DNA of 64,000 nucleotides from the NCBI GenBank assembly GCA_030737835.1, contig CM060850.1:124001-188000 (forward strand), in the 5' to 3' direction. The translations under genes were made by a program, and so were the position numbers. Shown here in pieces: positions 12,445 to 23,630 of the stretch. Below the pieces are notes generated by a model, which was not told the origin of the DNA, did no database searches, and saw only the letters and a program-made list of their open reading frames with translations. Source of the DNA: Acorus gramineus. Lineage: Eukaryota > Streptophyta > Magnoliopsida > Acorales > Acoraceae. Each line of letters starts with the position of its first letter. Position 1 is the first letter of the stretch.

Positions 12445-15400
12445 ATGTTTATGTGCATGAATGGATGATCTATATCCATCAAATGAATAATATTAATTTT
12501 TCATCAAAAAAAAATAATTAAGATTAATTAAAAAAAATTATATAATTTTTTTAAAAAAAATTTATGAAGACGTGCCATCAATCCATACCATCAGTCTATA
12601 TAATTTTATTTTAAAAACTGAAATTGTCACCCGTAATCATTGAAAAAAAAATTGTAATCTAAAAAAATAATACAATGCAAAATGCACGTGAAACAAAAAC
12701 TGAATAAATATAATTTTTTTAAAAAATTATTCAACCATCTTGTATATTTATAAAATATAATGTTTTCTTATTTATGTATTTTTATAACGTCATTAGTACG
12801 TATCCATTTTAAAAAAAAAAAAGACAACAATAAATAAAGTTTATCATAGAAATCTAAATTATATTGACATATATCTCACAAAATCCATGTAATCACAAAG
12901 AATTTAAAGTAAAAAAATTTTTTGCATGAGGATGTCTAAAATACATTTACAAAATTACGTGGATGAAATATTTTAACAAAGTTAAAAGGTATAAAATATG
13001 TGTTAATGATCGAATTACATGAGGGTAGGTTAGTTTTTTGTATTTTCAAAATTATCAAATGAGATTTTTTTGTATAATTTTCAAAAAATGATTGTTTCAG
13101 GCATTCCTAACTTTTAGGAGACTCTTTTTGCCATTTTTCCTTTATTTTATTCATAAATTTTTTTCAAGTTTAATCTAATTTGAAGTAAAAATAAAAAAAT
13201 GAAAAAGCATAAAAATAACTCACTTGCCATAGAATATATAAAATTTAAATGGATTCACTAAGCTCATAGGCATTGAATCTTATTCTTGACATTAAATAAA
13301 TTAGAGATGATGATACTATGTTTTGCTGTAAACAATAAAAAAAATTAAAATAAATAAACTCATTTTAATTAATAAATCAACTCTACTTAATAAATCAAAT
13401 TTCAACACACCAAAGATTATCCAAACAAATTAGATCTTTGAATCTACATATAAATTATAACAACTTTAAATATTATCCTAATTTATAAAATAAAATTTAT
13501 TGATAATATTGATGCAAACATCATATATTCAATCAAGCTTTAGTTAAGTCAGTAAGCATCTCTCAAACGATCAAATTTTATAGATGACTGCAGGGGGTTC
13601 ACCTTGGGGACTGGTTTCTCGAATTTGTTGAGGATGCAGGGCAATTCAATCGCTCTTTCCCTCCCAACAATTAAGAACTCCCTCCTCCCTAGTTAACCCC
13701 TGTTTGTAAATTTTCTTTTTGATTTTTTGTGTATGCTCATTCTCATATGGAAATACAAAGTTTATTTAACCTAATAAAAAGGGGGGATTAAACCTCGAGA
13801 AACACCATTATTCAAAAATAATAAAAAAAACTAAATAACATTTATTATATATTTTTTATATATCATTATCATTTTGATTGTATATTGAATAATTTTTTCA
13901 TTTATTTTAAACATCAGTTTAGTTAGTTGAATTAAAAGTTAAAGCACTTTATACTTTCTTGAAATATAAGAATAACATTTAAGCACATCCTAAAATAATG
14001 TCCTGAATCCGCCTGTTCCCTTCTATCTAACTCAAAGATAAATTACATCTCTCCAAAAAAAAAAAAAAAAAAAGGATAAATGACACAAATTTATTTTTTT
14101 TAATTTAATTAAGCATTGCTTTTAAATAGATATTGAATTGAAATAGTGATAAATCATACTGATGAGGTTCATTTTTACATTATAGTTTAAAATTTATTAA
14201 TTGCTATCTTAGCACGCATGAAAAGAGTCCAAACGCAATTACATTCATTGAAGGTGTGAATCGGTCAGCAAACATGGATATTTCCTGGATATTTTAAGAA
14301 TGAACCTTCTGCAGAACTCGTTTCCTAATCTAATGGAGATTTATAGTAATAAAATGTTAGTTTTTTAAAACCCCCAGCATGTTTTAATCTCTTTTTTTTT
14401 AAATGTAAATTTGTTAAAAAAAAGTTCAAAACATATATATATATATTATATATGCATTTGTGTCTTAGTGTCATTTCTTATGGTCCGTTTGGAATCACGC
14501 CAAGGGACACTGTAAGGGGTAGAAGCAAAGTTTTGAGGCATTAGAAATTTAAGAAAAAATAATTTTTGAATGCTACCTTTCCTCTAGAAACGCAAATGTC
14601 ACTTTTTTGTTTGGATTGGAGGTGGAGTTCCACCGTGTCCGCCAACACAAATGTGCACCGACATACACACAAACAAGCTCTTAGAAAGTTCCAAAGAGTG
14701 GTTGTTACAAACAATCAATTAAAACTCTTACCATTCTAATATCACGAAGGCGTTATCAACACATGTACAAACCCTTGTTACAAGGGTTAAGTATCATAAG
14801 AAAAGTTTTCTCTAAGTGGGGCTTATAAGAAGATTTTCATAAATATGCATTGTATCATTTATATGAAACTAAAATATTCAGTACAAACACTAACAAATGA
14901 ATTGTTAGCCTTTCCAGTTTGATTGTGGACAAACAGGTGGAGACAATCTTCCTAATTTAACTGTAAAGTCAATCGTGAAAATTTATCCGATATCACGAAA
15001 AAAAAGCATTGTATTGTTGACAAAAAAAAATGTGAGTTAATCTCATGCTTGAAACTTAATAAAATAATAATAATAATAATAATAATCAAATGGTTGAAAA
15101 TGAAAGGGAAATCAAGGAAAGAAGGATTTAACCCAAACATAGCAAAGCAATTTTTTTTAACCGATGATCACATGAGATCCAAATAGTGACAAAAAAATAA
15201 CAATGGGCCCAAATACATTTAGTGAGGTGGCACTGATATCATTCTGAAAATCAAGTAAAATAAACTTATTCCAAGTGCCATACATCATCACGTATCTTGC
15301 TCCATATAATATTTTCCTTTGGTTACCTTATTTTTTCTTACAACATGATTAGTTTCTGGAGACTTTTATGCCCACGTTTCACAATTCTTCTCCATAAAAT

Positions 15401-15560
15401 ATTTTCATTTGGTTACCTTATTTTTTACAACATGATAGTTTCTAGATTAATTGGTTACCTTATTTTTTTTACAAGATAGTTTCTAGATTAAGCCCCCAGT
15501 TTTTATTGTCGAATCGACGTTTGACAGATAAATACGATATTCAAAACCGAGATTCACTGT
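12175..15560. other. AT-rich intergenic DNA, microsatellites, no gene recognised
   Basis: A TA dinucleotide run lies at about 12417-12444, an A run at about 14056-14073 and an AAT trinucleotide run at about 15061-15086. About 14480-14620 contains a GGTCCGTTTGGAATCACGCC motif that resembles a hAT-type element end, but no partner end was found. Three degenerate copies of a unit containing TTGGTTACCTTATTTTTT lie at 15310-15490. No coding region was recognised. Confidence 0.45.
15305..15492. repeat. Degenerate tandem repeat, TTGGTTACCTTATTTT unit
   Basis: The sequence TTGGTTACCTTATTTTTT followed by ACAA(CAT)GATAGTTTCT occurs three times (near 15319, 15410 and 15450) with variable spacing. It lies immediately left of the LTR element and is probably unrelated to it, since the target duplication begins at 15556. 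Confidence 0.6.
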
Positions 15561-15726
15561 TGTTAGAAGAAATTAGAGAGAAAATTAATAATGAAACCCT
15601 AAAACCCTTGTTCTATTAGAGAGGGACTAAAGCCCTTTATATAATAGTACAAGATAGTGTTACACGTATAACACACTAACAAACTAATATCATAACAAAC
15701 TGATATATAATCTAACACATTTAATA
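15561..15726 (-). repeat. 3' LTR of the small LTR element (left copy)
   Basis: This 166-bp repeat begins TGTTAGAAG directly after the target duplication ACTGT and ends TTTAATA beside the polypurine tract complement. Its body (ATTAATAATGAAACC, CTTTATATAATAGTACAA) matches the right copy at 17884-18062. Confidence 0.88.
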
Positions 15727-15899
15727 CCCCCTTCCAAACTCTTCTAAACTTTGAAGGGTAGTACCTTTAGAGTTTGCACAGATAAGATAAACTAAAATCC
15801 TAACAAAAATAAATACCAGTAGACTAAAATCACTAAAATATCATAATACTTATTTAACATCCAAGAGTACTTTTGAGCCATCGTATGTGTTTTGGAATC

Positions 15900-16046
15900 C
15901 ATCACTTCGCTCCTGCTCTTCTTGTGTTAATCAGAGTCGCTCCCGCTCTTTTTGAGTCAGTCAGAGTCGCTCTCGCTCGTTGAGTCAGTTGGAGTCGCTC
16001 CCGCTTGTTGAGTCAGTCAGAGCCGCTCCCGCTCGTTGAGTCAGTC
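15900..16046. repeat. Minisatellite, ~29-bp unit, inside the LTR element
   Basis: About five copies of a 28-32 bp unit read GAGTCGCTCCCGCTCGTTGAG followed by TCAGTC. They lie in the interior of the LTR element, close to its 3' LTR. No coding frame of known type runs through them. Confidence 0.8.
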
Positions 16047-16059
16047 GGGAGTTGGTGGC

Positions 16060-17205
16060 GATAGTGGATCTCAAAAGAAGAAGGAGATCTAAGGAAGAAA
16101 AGAATGACGATCACACATAAAAAAGACGTGTGCGGAGGCAGCTATGTAGCGTTTAAAAGACGCCACTTAACGAATGACGACGACGACGACGACGGATCTC
16201 AAGAAGAGAGAGATCCAAAGAAAAGAAGAATCTCTCCACAGAGGGTGCACTGACGGAGGCAAAAGAGTGCGGACGACTTCATGGTGGACACGGAAGCTTC
16301 TCCCGAGGGCTCGTGGATGGGGGTGGTCCTTCGGAGGGTCCTATAACTTTTTAAACTTTTTTTTTTTTGAAACCTGCAATGGCCGGAGCTGTGGTCGGAA
16401 ACGGTTGTTAAAGACGTTTTCCGGCGTCGGACGGCACTGGAAACTCGCCGGAGATGTTGCTGAGTCGGATCAGGGACAAGTGGGTCGGATCCTGTCCAGT
16501 CGGGTCGGGTCTGGGCTAGTTAGGCCGGTTCCGCGGACAGGCAGGTCGGGTCCACAGGCAAGCGCGTAGGTTCCGCGAGCGGGCATGACGGGACCGCACG
16601 TGATCGGGTCCGGGTGCGCGGTTGAGTCCGAGGATCCGTGGACCAACACGTGGGCTACAGGCTGGCACGCGTTTTCATCTGGGATCTGTGGCGGATTCGT
16701 TCGGGATTGCACGCAGATTCGTCCGAGATCTGCGTCGCGACGAGCGGAATCTGCAGGGATGAGCCCGTCTGGTGCGCGACGGGGCACGTTGGCGGCAGCG
16801 GACAGGGCGACACGCGGGCACCGTGGCGTAGGGTGGTTCTGGGCTGCGCGCGGGCACAACAGCGAGCTTAGGCAGGGCTGTGCGTGTGCACGGTGTGGGC
16901 AGCGAAGGACTGTGACAGAGCTGCGCGGGGCAACGGATCTACGCAGGGGAAGTGGATGGACATGCGGTTGAGACGAGGGCGCGCCGTAGGGGCCCAGATC
17001 GGAGGCGCGGGGGCAGCGACAGCGGCACGGCTGGGTAGCCCACGGGGCAACGGCGGGGCTGCGACAGGTGCAATGGCACTGGGGCGCGGAGGCGGCACAG
17101 TCAGAGCGACGGACGGCGGAGCGTTGACGATCTCGCGGAGACGACGATGACGACGACCATGGATCTCAAAGGAAGAAGGAGATCCAAGGAATAGAAGAAC
17201 GATGA
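16060..17205. repeat. GC-rich interior of the LTR element with a thrice-repeated GGATCTCAA...GAGATC motif
   Basis: A motif GGATCTCAA(A)GAAGAAGGAGATC followed by AAGGAA occurs near 16065, 16195 and 17160, twice followed or preceded by GAC triplet runs. Between the copies, about 16270-17150 is strongly GC-rich compared with its surroundings. Several long open frames exist here on both strands, as expected for GC-rich DNA, but none resembles a known protein, and I do not call them genes. Confidence 0.6.
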
Positions 17206-17422
17206 CGGCACCTGGACGGAGAAGAAGAAGAAGGCGCAGACGTCTTGCCCGCGGACGGAGAGCGGAGAGCATGTATTCAACGGCCCTGGTTTCTCACGTG
17301 ATCCGATCATGCATGCGATACAATTATGCATGCAACCACAAAAGATTGACGGGATCTAGTTGACGCGTGATTTGACGTGTGATGTTTTTTTTTTTATTAT
17401 TTATTTTAAGGTAGAGTGAGAG

Positions 17423-17713
17423 ATGCCGAACCACAAGGTCTTCTTCGACATGTCAGTCGGCACCGCCCCGGCTGGCCGGATCGTGATGGAGCTCTTCGCC
17501 GACGTAACCCCTCGCACGGCCGAGAACTTCCGCGCCCTCTGCACGGGCGAGAAGGGCGTCGGCCGCTCCGGGAAGCCCCTCCACTACAAGGGCTCGACCT
17601 TCCACCGCGTGATCCCCAACTTCATGTGCCAGGGCGGCGACTTCACCGCCGGAAACGGTACCGGAGGCGAGTCGATTTACGGATCCGAGATCACCGACGA
17701 GAACTTCGTGAAG
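17423..17713 (+). pseudogene. Captured N-terminal half of a cyclophilin (peptidyl-prolyl isomerase) gene
   Basis: The frame from ATG 17423 reads [20 protein letters not shown] and continues through [14 protein letters not shown] and the active-site segment [15 protein letters not shown] to DENFVK at residue 97. This is the first 97 residues of a cytosolic plant cyclophilin of about 172 residues. The half containing the Trp and His of the binding pocket is absent, and the frame then runs into unrelated sequence to 17872. It lies inside the LTR element, antisense to it. The coding part is GC-rich and unbroken, so the capture is probably not ancient. A partial product could not be a working isomerase. 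Confidence 0.9.
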
Positions 17714-17883
17714 ACAGAGGCTCCGCCATGGACAGCAGCAACGGCATGGACGGCGAGGTGTGACGGCGCGAAGACGATGGTTAAAAGTCCTCCCCCACTC
17801 CCATTGAAGGCTCCTCAATTGGAGTGGGGAAGAAGAAGATATTTTTTTGTGGATCTAGAATTTCTGAGGTGACTTTAATACCA

Positions 17884-18062
17884 TGTTAAAAATAAGAGAG
17901 AAAATTAATAATGAAACCTTAAAACCCTTGTTCTATCAGACGGGGACTAAAGTCCTTTATATAATAGTACAATATAGTGTTATACGTGTAACACACTAAT
18001 AAATTAATATAATAATAAACTAATATAATAACAAACTGATATGTGATCCAATACATTTAACA
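17884..18062 (-). repeat. 5' LTR of the small LTR element (right copy)
   Basis: This 179-bp repeat begins TGTTAAAAATAAGAG and ends TTTAACA, followed by the target duplication ACTGT at 18063-18067. The primer-binding site lies at its left edge (17871-17883), as expected for a minus-strand element. Confidence 0.88.
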
Positions 18063-18625
18063 ACTGTCAAATGTTTGATAAATCAGGTCACCTAATATAT
18101 ATCTTGTGCGACACTTACATTGCTTCATGTACGGAAGAGAATTGATACAATCAGTTTATTGTCCCATCTACCATTTAGAGACACTTACCTATTATATACC
18201 CCAGTAGTTGAAGTGTTGTGTATAAATTTTTTCAAAAAATAAAAATATATACAAGCTTATCTAAATACATGTACATCATTTTCCATAATAATATGCATAA
18301 AATAAGTGTATATATATTTTTTTAAAAAAAATCAAAATGGCTAAATGTTGTAAAAGGGGCTGGATGTATCATTTACACAATCATGATGGTGTGGCAGCTC
18401 AATATACATTGACGACATGTGTGCATATGAGTTTTTAAAGAGGTATACACAAGGTTGAACACATTTTTAGTCACGATGGGCTTTGACCTAAGAAAAGACA
18501 TCAGATAAAAAATGAAAATGTCAATACTTTGACCCAACCTTTGACGCCATGTGTAGATTATAAAATGGATTCTATGTTTGAATGTTTGGATAGTATTTTG
18601 AAATTTCCCTTTGTTATTTTTGCAG

Positions 18626-20040
18626 GCTGCACATCGTTATAGTTCAGTAAAAATAGATACTGGAAGAGGGAGATCTTACAGGTTTGTATCATGTAGTAAA
18701 CATTGAATGCTTTAATTAATTTAGCCTATCACAGCTGGCTTAAAGTGTCTCTTTCTTTCATTTTCACTGTCCTGTTTCAGATTTGCAGAAGAAAAACTTG
18801 AAATTCTTGAAGGATGTGTTAGAGACTTTTTCCTTGGCCTTCCGAATGTAACATGCATCTGCATTAGTTTGCTTGGAGGTGACTATGCAAACCTGATTGG
18901 AGAATCTTTCCTAATCCCTGCTTGGAGGTGACTATGCAAACCTGATTGGAGAATCTTTCCTAATCCCTTCATTTTTTCCTGCATGGATGTTATTATCTCG
19001 ATTTAGTTCGAAGGGGCAACCGGTAATCATGCTTCTACCAGTGGATTTGATTCTCGAAGGTGCTGCATATTTTATGTTTAAGAAGGTCAAAGCGATAGTC
19101 TCAGTATGGAGCATTCTTCAATTTTGTACAGGAACATCTCAATATCATTGCTTTTTTTTTTCTTGTGGCCAGGAACTCGTCAGTCTGATGATGCTTGCTC
19201 TTTCAGTGGATGTGCCTCTGACAGCAGTGAGGAACATGTCAACTGGGAATGCCCTTGGGCATATTCTGTTGTGGATGATGTTGCTCCACAATTCAAGGCT
19301 ATATTGAAAGAGAACTATCTATCCAACTTGACTCTTACATCAGCTGATTCAAAAATAGATGGGTTTACCTGGTGGTCTCGAAAGCTTCAGCTCAATGATA
19401 GACTTGACAAATTCTTGAGGTAGTCTGGTCACGAATTGTATTTTAATTTTATACCTTGAATTTATTCAAGTCTTGATTGCCAAATTCTTGTGAAGTATTG
19501 ACAGTACCCCTGTATTTTTTTTATCTGAGCAGAACCTACAATGGATAATAATTTCTTCTGCGTATCATTTATCATTATCTGATAGTTAACAAACTCAAAT
19601 CATCATCTTTTATCATGAATTATAGTTTCACAAGATCATGAGAGTTGGTTTCTTAATTTATAATAGCCATATTTATTTTATGGTGTAGGGATATGGAAGA
19701 CTTATGGTTTGGAGCATGGAGATGCTTACTTTTGGGTGAACGATTGAACTGTGAACGTATTGACATGGTAATCACCAAATTGATGGCAGACATAAAATCA
19801 AAACGCAAGATTGAACCAAATGAGTATCTCCTAAAAACTATCCTTGGAGGCTCCAGATCTATTTCTGAATCAGAAGCATGCGTCTCTCAGTTTATTCTAT
19901 ACAATGGTTACTTTGGTAGAGGTGGATGTTGTGGGGTGGAAAGATGTCGAAATTTCTCAGTCACTCATGAATTACGTGAAAGTATGACTGGATTGCTTCG
20001 TGATCTAATACTGGAGGCAATTGCTGAACTTGTTTTTTAA
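18626..20040 (+). pseudogene. Separase (peptidase C50) gene fragment
   Basis: Four exon-like pieces at 18626-18681, 18781-19059, 19173-19419 and 19689-20040 join at GT-AG sites in consistent phase. They encode stretches recognisable as the region of plant separase before the protease domain: FLGLPNVTCICISLLGGDYA, FPAWMLLSRFSSKGQPV, ECPWAYSVVDDVAPQFKAIL, RDMEDLWFGAWRCLLLGE and DLILEAIAEL. Separase cleaves cohesin at anaphase. Both the N-terminal region and the caspase-like catalytic domain are missing from the window. Exon 2 carries a 49-bp tandem duplication (18871-18968) that shifts the frame, and the last frame ends at 20040 where the protein should continue. This is therefore a broken fragment, not an active gene. 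A working copy presumably lies elsewhere. Confidence 0.82.
18871..18968 (+). repeat. 49-bp tandem duplication inside the separase fragment
   Basis: GCTTGGAGGTGACTATGCAA and the following 29 bases are repeated exactly, starting at 18871 and 18920. Because 49 is not a multiple of three, the second copy throws the separase frame off before the FPAWMLLSRF segment. The exact identity suggests the duplication is recent. Confidence 0.92.
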
Positions 20041-20225
20041 ATTTTCAAGTTTGTGAAATATTCACTCTCTAAAGTGGGACATATATTTCGAGGAACAAAT
20101 ATATTTTTCAAATAGTTAAAAAATAAACACGTTTTTTAAATATTCAAGTTTATGAAATATTCACTCTCTAAAGTGGGACATATATTTCGAGGAACAAATT
20201 CATATTTTTGAAATAGTTAAAAAAT
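20041..20225. repeat. Two tandem copies of an ~88-bp unit downstream of the separase fragment
   Basis: AATATTCACTCTCTAAAGTG followed by GGACATATATTTCGAGGAAC occurs at about 20057 and 20155. Each copy ends in AATAGTTAAAAAATAA and a GTTTTTTAA. The first copy starts within a few bases of where separase similarity stops. Confidence 0.85.
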
Positions 20226-20229
20226 AAGC

Positions 20230-20478
20230 ATGTTTTTTAATTATTCAATCAAACATCAAAATAACATTCAATACTTATTAAATAGACCAAAATACCCTTC
20301 TAATAAGCACTACTGTTAAGTGGTGAACCAAACACACTTATCTGAATAAGTACTTATATTTTCCGCTAAACCAAACAGTATTTTAAATTGAGCTGCATAA
20401 AACATTCAGCACTTATACAATCAGCACTGAATAATTCAACACTTAAATTCAGCATTCAGCCGAACCAAACGCAGCCTT
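20230..20478. mobile_element. Right end of a hAT-like MITE
   Basis: The segment ends CAGCCGAACCAAACGCAGCC (20459-20478), the complement of a GGCTGCGTTTGG-type terminal sequence common in plant hAT-like MITEs. It is preceded by AGCACTTA/ATTCAGCA repeats. The matching left end was not found, so the left boundary given is approximate. Whether the element once enclosed the separase fragment cannot be decided. Confidence 0.5.
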
Positions 20479-23450
20479 AATCATTTTTACAATTTAAAAC
20501 GCAAACCACATTTGTTTTTATTTTTTTATAAAATAGTAATCATCATCTAATAATATATATGTTTTAATGAAAAGTTTATACCGCTTCATTTTGAATAGAA
20601 TGTACTCGTTTTCAATAAATTAAAAAAAAATAACAATGTATATACATCTTTGAACGATGCATATCAACATATGCTTCACTCAGGGCCAGCGCCACCTTCC
20701 AAGTGATGGGGTCAATTGACCCCATCAAATTTGTTTTATAAAAATAAAACAGGGCCGCCATAATTTATACCACCGTATCAAATTCATAGACCTATTAAAA
20801 GTCATTAAAAAACAAATCAGTTTAGTCATGCCCAAAGTTTCACCCATTAAAAACCTTACACCCCCACATAGTGGGATTCTAAAGCAATAAAATAATATTA
20901 TAAAATACTATCCTATTTTAACAAAAAAAAATTTGTGGGACAGGGACCCTTTGCGGATCCGCTGATCACCTATGCAGGGACAGACATGTCCATCACCTAG
21001 ACACGTGTCAGCGGCCAGCTAGCCAGTTACTTATAGGCGGACATCATAGATGGACGGACGAACGGACGGGTCGATCGCCTTTGGCCGTTTTACCAATCTC
21101 CTCTTCTTACTCTGCTTCAAGTATCTAAGCTAATCATAGATTTGGTTTTGATTTTTTTTTTTTTTTTTTTTCCTTCACCATTTTTGTAAGTTAATCTGAA
21201 TCTCTCCCAGCACTGCTAAATAAACAAAATCTCTTAACGTTACACCCCCTTTTCCTTTACTTGTCTATGTATCAAAAGCCTCTTTCTTTGATGGTTTATT
21301 TTTTTTTTATGTAAGTTGTTGTCCTATTTTCAAAAGAAAAATTTATATTTTTTATAAATACATGATAAAAATAGATTTTTTAAAAATTTTATGAAATATA
21401 TTTTTTTAATAACTTCATCTATAAGAATTTCTGGAGCCGCTATTGGCTTCACCAAATTTATGATGATGCATATAAAATTGTAAAAAATATTAAGTGCAAC
21501 AGCGCCCAAAATATATCGCCAAGATTCATCATGTAGATGGCATTTGGAAACAGATTTGATGTGCGACTGAAAGATTAATCCTTATGTTAATCCATGGAAG
21601 TTGAAAATACCCTTCTCCTCGTTGACTGGAGTTAAGATCATGTTTTGGGATCACCAAAACCCAGTCCAGCGAGGTTATGTTATCCACTTGAGCCCAACCC
21701 ACCCCACTTCCCACTGGTGTTTATTTATTTATTTTTTACGCTGTTACATTCAATTTTTTTTTTTTCAAAATGTAATCTTTAACCTCGTTAGAAATCTAGT
21801 AAAGTAGATAATGTATATAAATCGTTAATTTCTTTTTATACTTACTGAATATAGATTCAATGGAATGATATACATTTTTTATTAAAACATATATCTCATT
21901 AAACAATGTTTACTATTTTTAAAAAATAAAAACACGTGTGATCTAAATTTTAGACTGTAAAAAAAACTTGGCTAACAATATTTTTTTCTCTAATAGTTTA
22001 GAAAGTGATTTTGAAGACAGTTTTTCATTTAAAACACTGTTTAAAAATAGTTTTATTGAAATATATAATTGATCAGAAATAAATTTTATAATTAAAATAT
22101 ATGTACATTGATTTCTTTGTAAGATGGGATGGCCAGAGGCATTTTGAATACGCATGATGTTTAAGAATTGTCCAAACACAAAATGTTGGGGACATCCTTA
22201 AAGCAACATCATGTAAAGTCAATTTCAATCATTTATTCAAATGCTACTTATCATTCATTTATTCAAATGCTACTTATCATAAAATGAGTTGAAATCATAA
22301 AAAAAATTCCTCTTCAATCATTACTCACATTCATAACTAATTGACAAAAAAAAAAATTTCAAATTTTAATAAAATCAAACCAAAATCTAAATTTTCAATA
22401 GCTCCTTCATGTTTTCCAACTGCTTTTTTTTTATTTTTATAGCTAAATCAATTAATTATTGAAGAGGATAAGAATTTTAAAAATAATTTGAATAAAACAT
22501 AAAATAATAATCAGATATACATGTATCAGGGGATGTTTTTTTACTTAAATAGATAGTGAAATACATAGTAAAGTTCAACGGATGACATAATTTTCATGTA
22601 TTCTGAAATTTTTAATTTTTACAAACATCGTTTAGTTCATTTAATTTAAGTATATAGTTAATGTAATAAATTATTGAAAAAAATCTATATAACTCTATGT
22701 AAAGTTAGTTAAATCAATTTTAATCTCTCTAAAATTGGAACAGATCCCTAAGTTGTTAAAAGATATTATTCAATTCTTAATGTCACTCCCCAACTAATCA
22801 AATACATGGTTAACTAAAAACACACATTAAAAGTTACTAAGATGCCCTCACCTCTTATTTTCAAAAAATCTATATAACTCTCTAATAACTTATAAAAATA
22901 AAAAAAAAGTCCCTATAAAATCTATAAATCGCATCAAGTTCTTATCTTGTTAAACAATATTTATTTTAGTCTCCACTGTAATCGAAACTGACCAGATTTA
23001 TAGTTGACTCTAATCATATAAAATAAATTACTATAATACTATTTTAAAATTTATTTGATATATTACTGTATACATTAACCAGATTTGTTATTGACTTTAA
23101 ATGGATTTACTAATTTTATATAGAACTTTTTCGATTTTCATAAATTTATAGTGAGTTATATTTTATTGTTTTACTGTGTTGTTGAATAAAGGATAGTAGA
23201 AGAATTTTTAAGAAAATTGCAAATGTATTTTTATCATTGATGAAAGGATTAAATCTAATTTTAATATTTTATAAAAATTTATTCAAATGTATTTATATTC
23301 AAACAATTTCACTGATAGATTGAATTCGTTAACTACGCATGCTTTTCGAAATATCAGTGGTGATTTTATAAATCTATAGGTACTGAAATCGATTTATGTA
23401 ACTTTTATATCAAAATTTCCCTGAAATATTACCGTAAGAAAATAACTATG
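20479..23450. other. AT-rich intergenic DNA upstream of ClpP2
   Basis: This contains two members of the dispersed AT-rich repeat family in opposite orientation (about 20500-20640 and 21800-21940) and a 29-bp tandem duplication around 22223-22280 (ATTTATTCAAATGCTACTTA). A GC-richer patch near 20680-21070 starts CAGGGCCAGCGCCACC, which resembles a transposon end, and contains GGACGGACGAACGGACGGG. No coding sequence was recognised. Confidence 0.45.
21800..21940. repeat. Dispersed AT-rich repeat family (reference copy)
   Basis: This copy reads GATTCAATGGAATGATATAC, ATTTTTTATTAAAACATATA, TCTCATTAAACAATGTTTAC, then AAAAATAAAAACACGTGTG. Recognisable relatives lie at about 8370-8460 and 46990-47165 (same orientation) and at about 20500-20640 and 29480-29610 (opposite orientation). 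The copies are strongly diverged, and the ends are not well defined. The family is non-coding. Confidence 0.6.
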
Positions 23451-23603
23451 TAGCTACCGTTGGATGCATCCACCTACATCCGAATCCCATCCTCTGGACA
23501 TCAACGTCATATGCGCGATCAAAAACAACAAATTCACTCTCATTTGAAGCGCATTCTCTCTCTCCCTCTCTCGCTCTCGCCCCACTCTCCCCCAAAACCC
23601 TCC

Positions 23604-23620
23604 AAAACCCTAACCCTAGG
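23604..23620 (+). promoter_or_regulatory. Telo-box-like motif in the ClpP2 5' leader
   Basis: AAAACCCTAACCCTAGG lies 10-27 bases before the ClpP2 ATG. AAACCCTAA motifs near the transcription start are common in plant genes for ribosomal and organelle-biogenesis proteins, so a role in growth-linked expression is plausible but unproven here. Confidence 0.5.
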
Positions 23621-23630
23621 CGACGCCACC

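Larger units (their letters stand above)
15561..18062 (-). mobile_element. Small non-autonomous copia-type LTR element carrying a cyclophilin fragment
   Basis: Both LTRs, both 5-bp target duplications (ACTGT at 15556-15560 and 18063-18067), a primer-binding site and a polypurine tract can be read. The orientation is minus: the 5' LTR is 17884-18062 and the 3' LTR is 15561-15726. The primer site beside the 5' LTR (17871-17883, complement TGGTATTAAAG) resembles the initiator-Met-tRNA site usual in copia elements. The polypurine tract (complement of CCCCCTTCC at 15727-15735) abuts the 3' LTR. The ~2.1-kb interior shows no gag or pol. It holds a minisatellite, a GC-rich segment and the first half of a cyclophilin gene in antisense orientation. 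The LTRs are similar over their length but clearly diverged (roughly 85-90 percent by eye), suggesting an insertion a few million years old. It looks structurally whole but unable to move on its own. Confidence 0.88.

Noticed and set aside
16174-17331. Several overlapping open frames on both strands in the GC-rich interior of the LTR element
   Set aside because: Stop codons are rare by chance in GC-rich DNA. The products are Arg/Pro/Ala-rich in every frame and none matches a known family.
18626-20040. Functional separase gene
   Set aside because: The catalytic domain and N-terminal region are absent from the window, and a frame-shifting 49-bp duplication interrupts exon 2.
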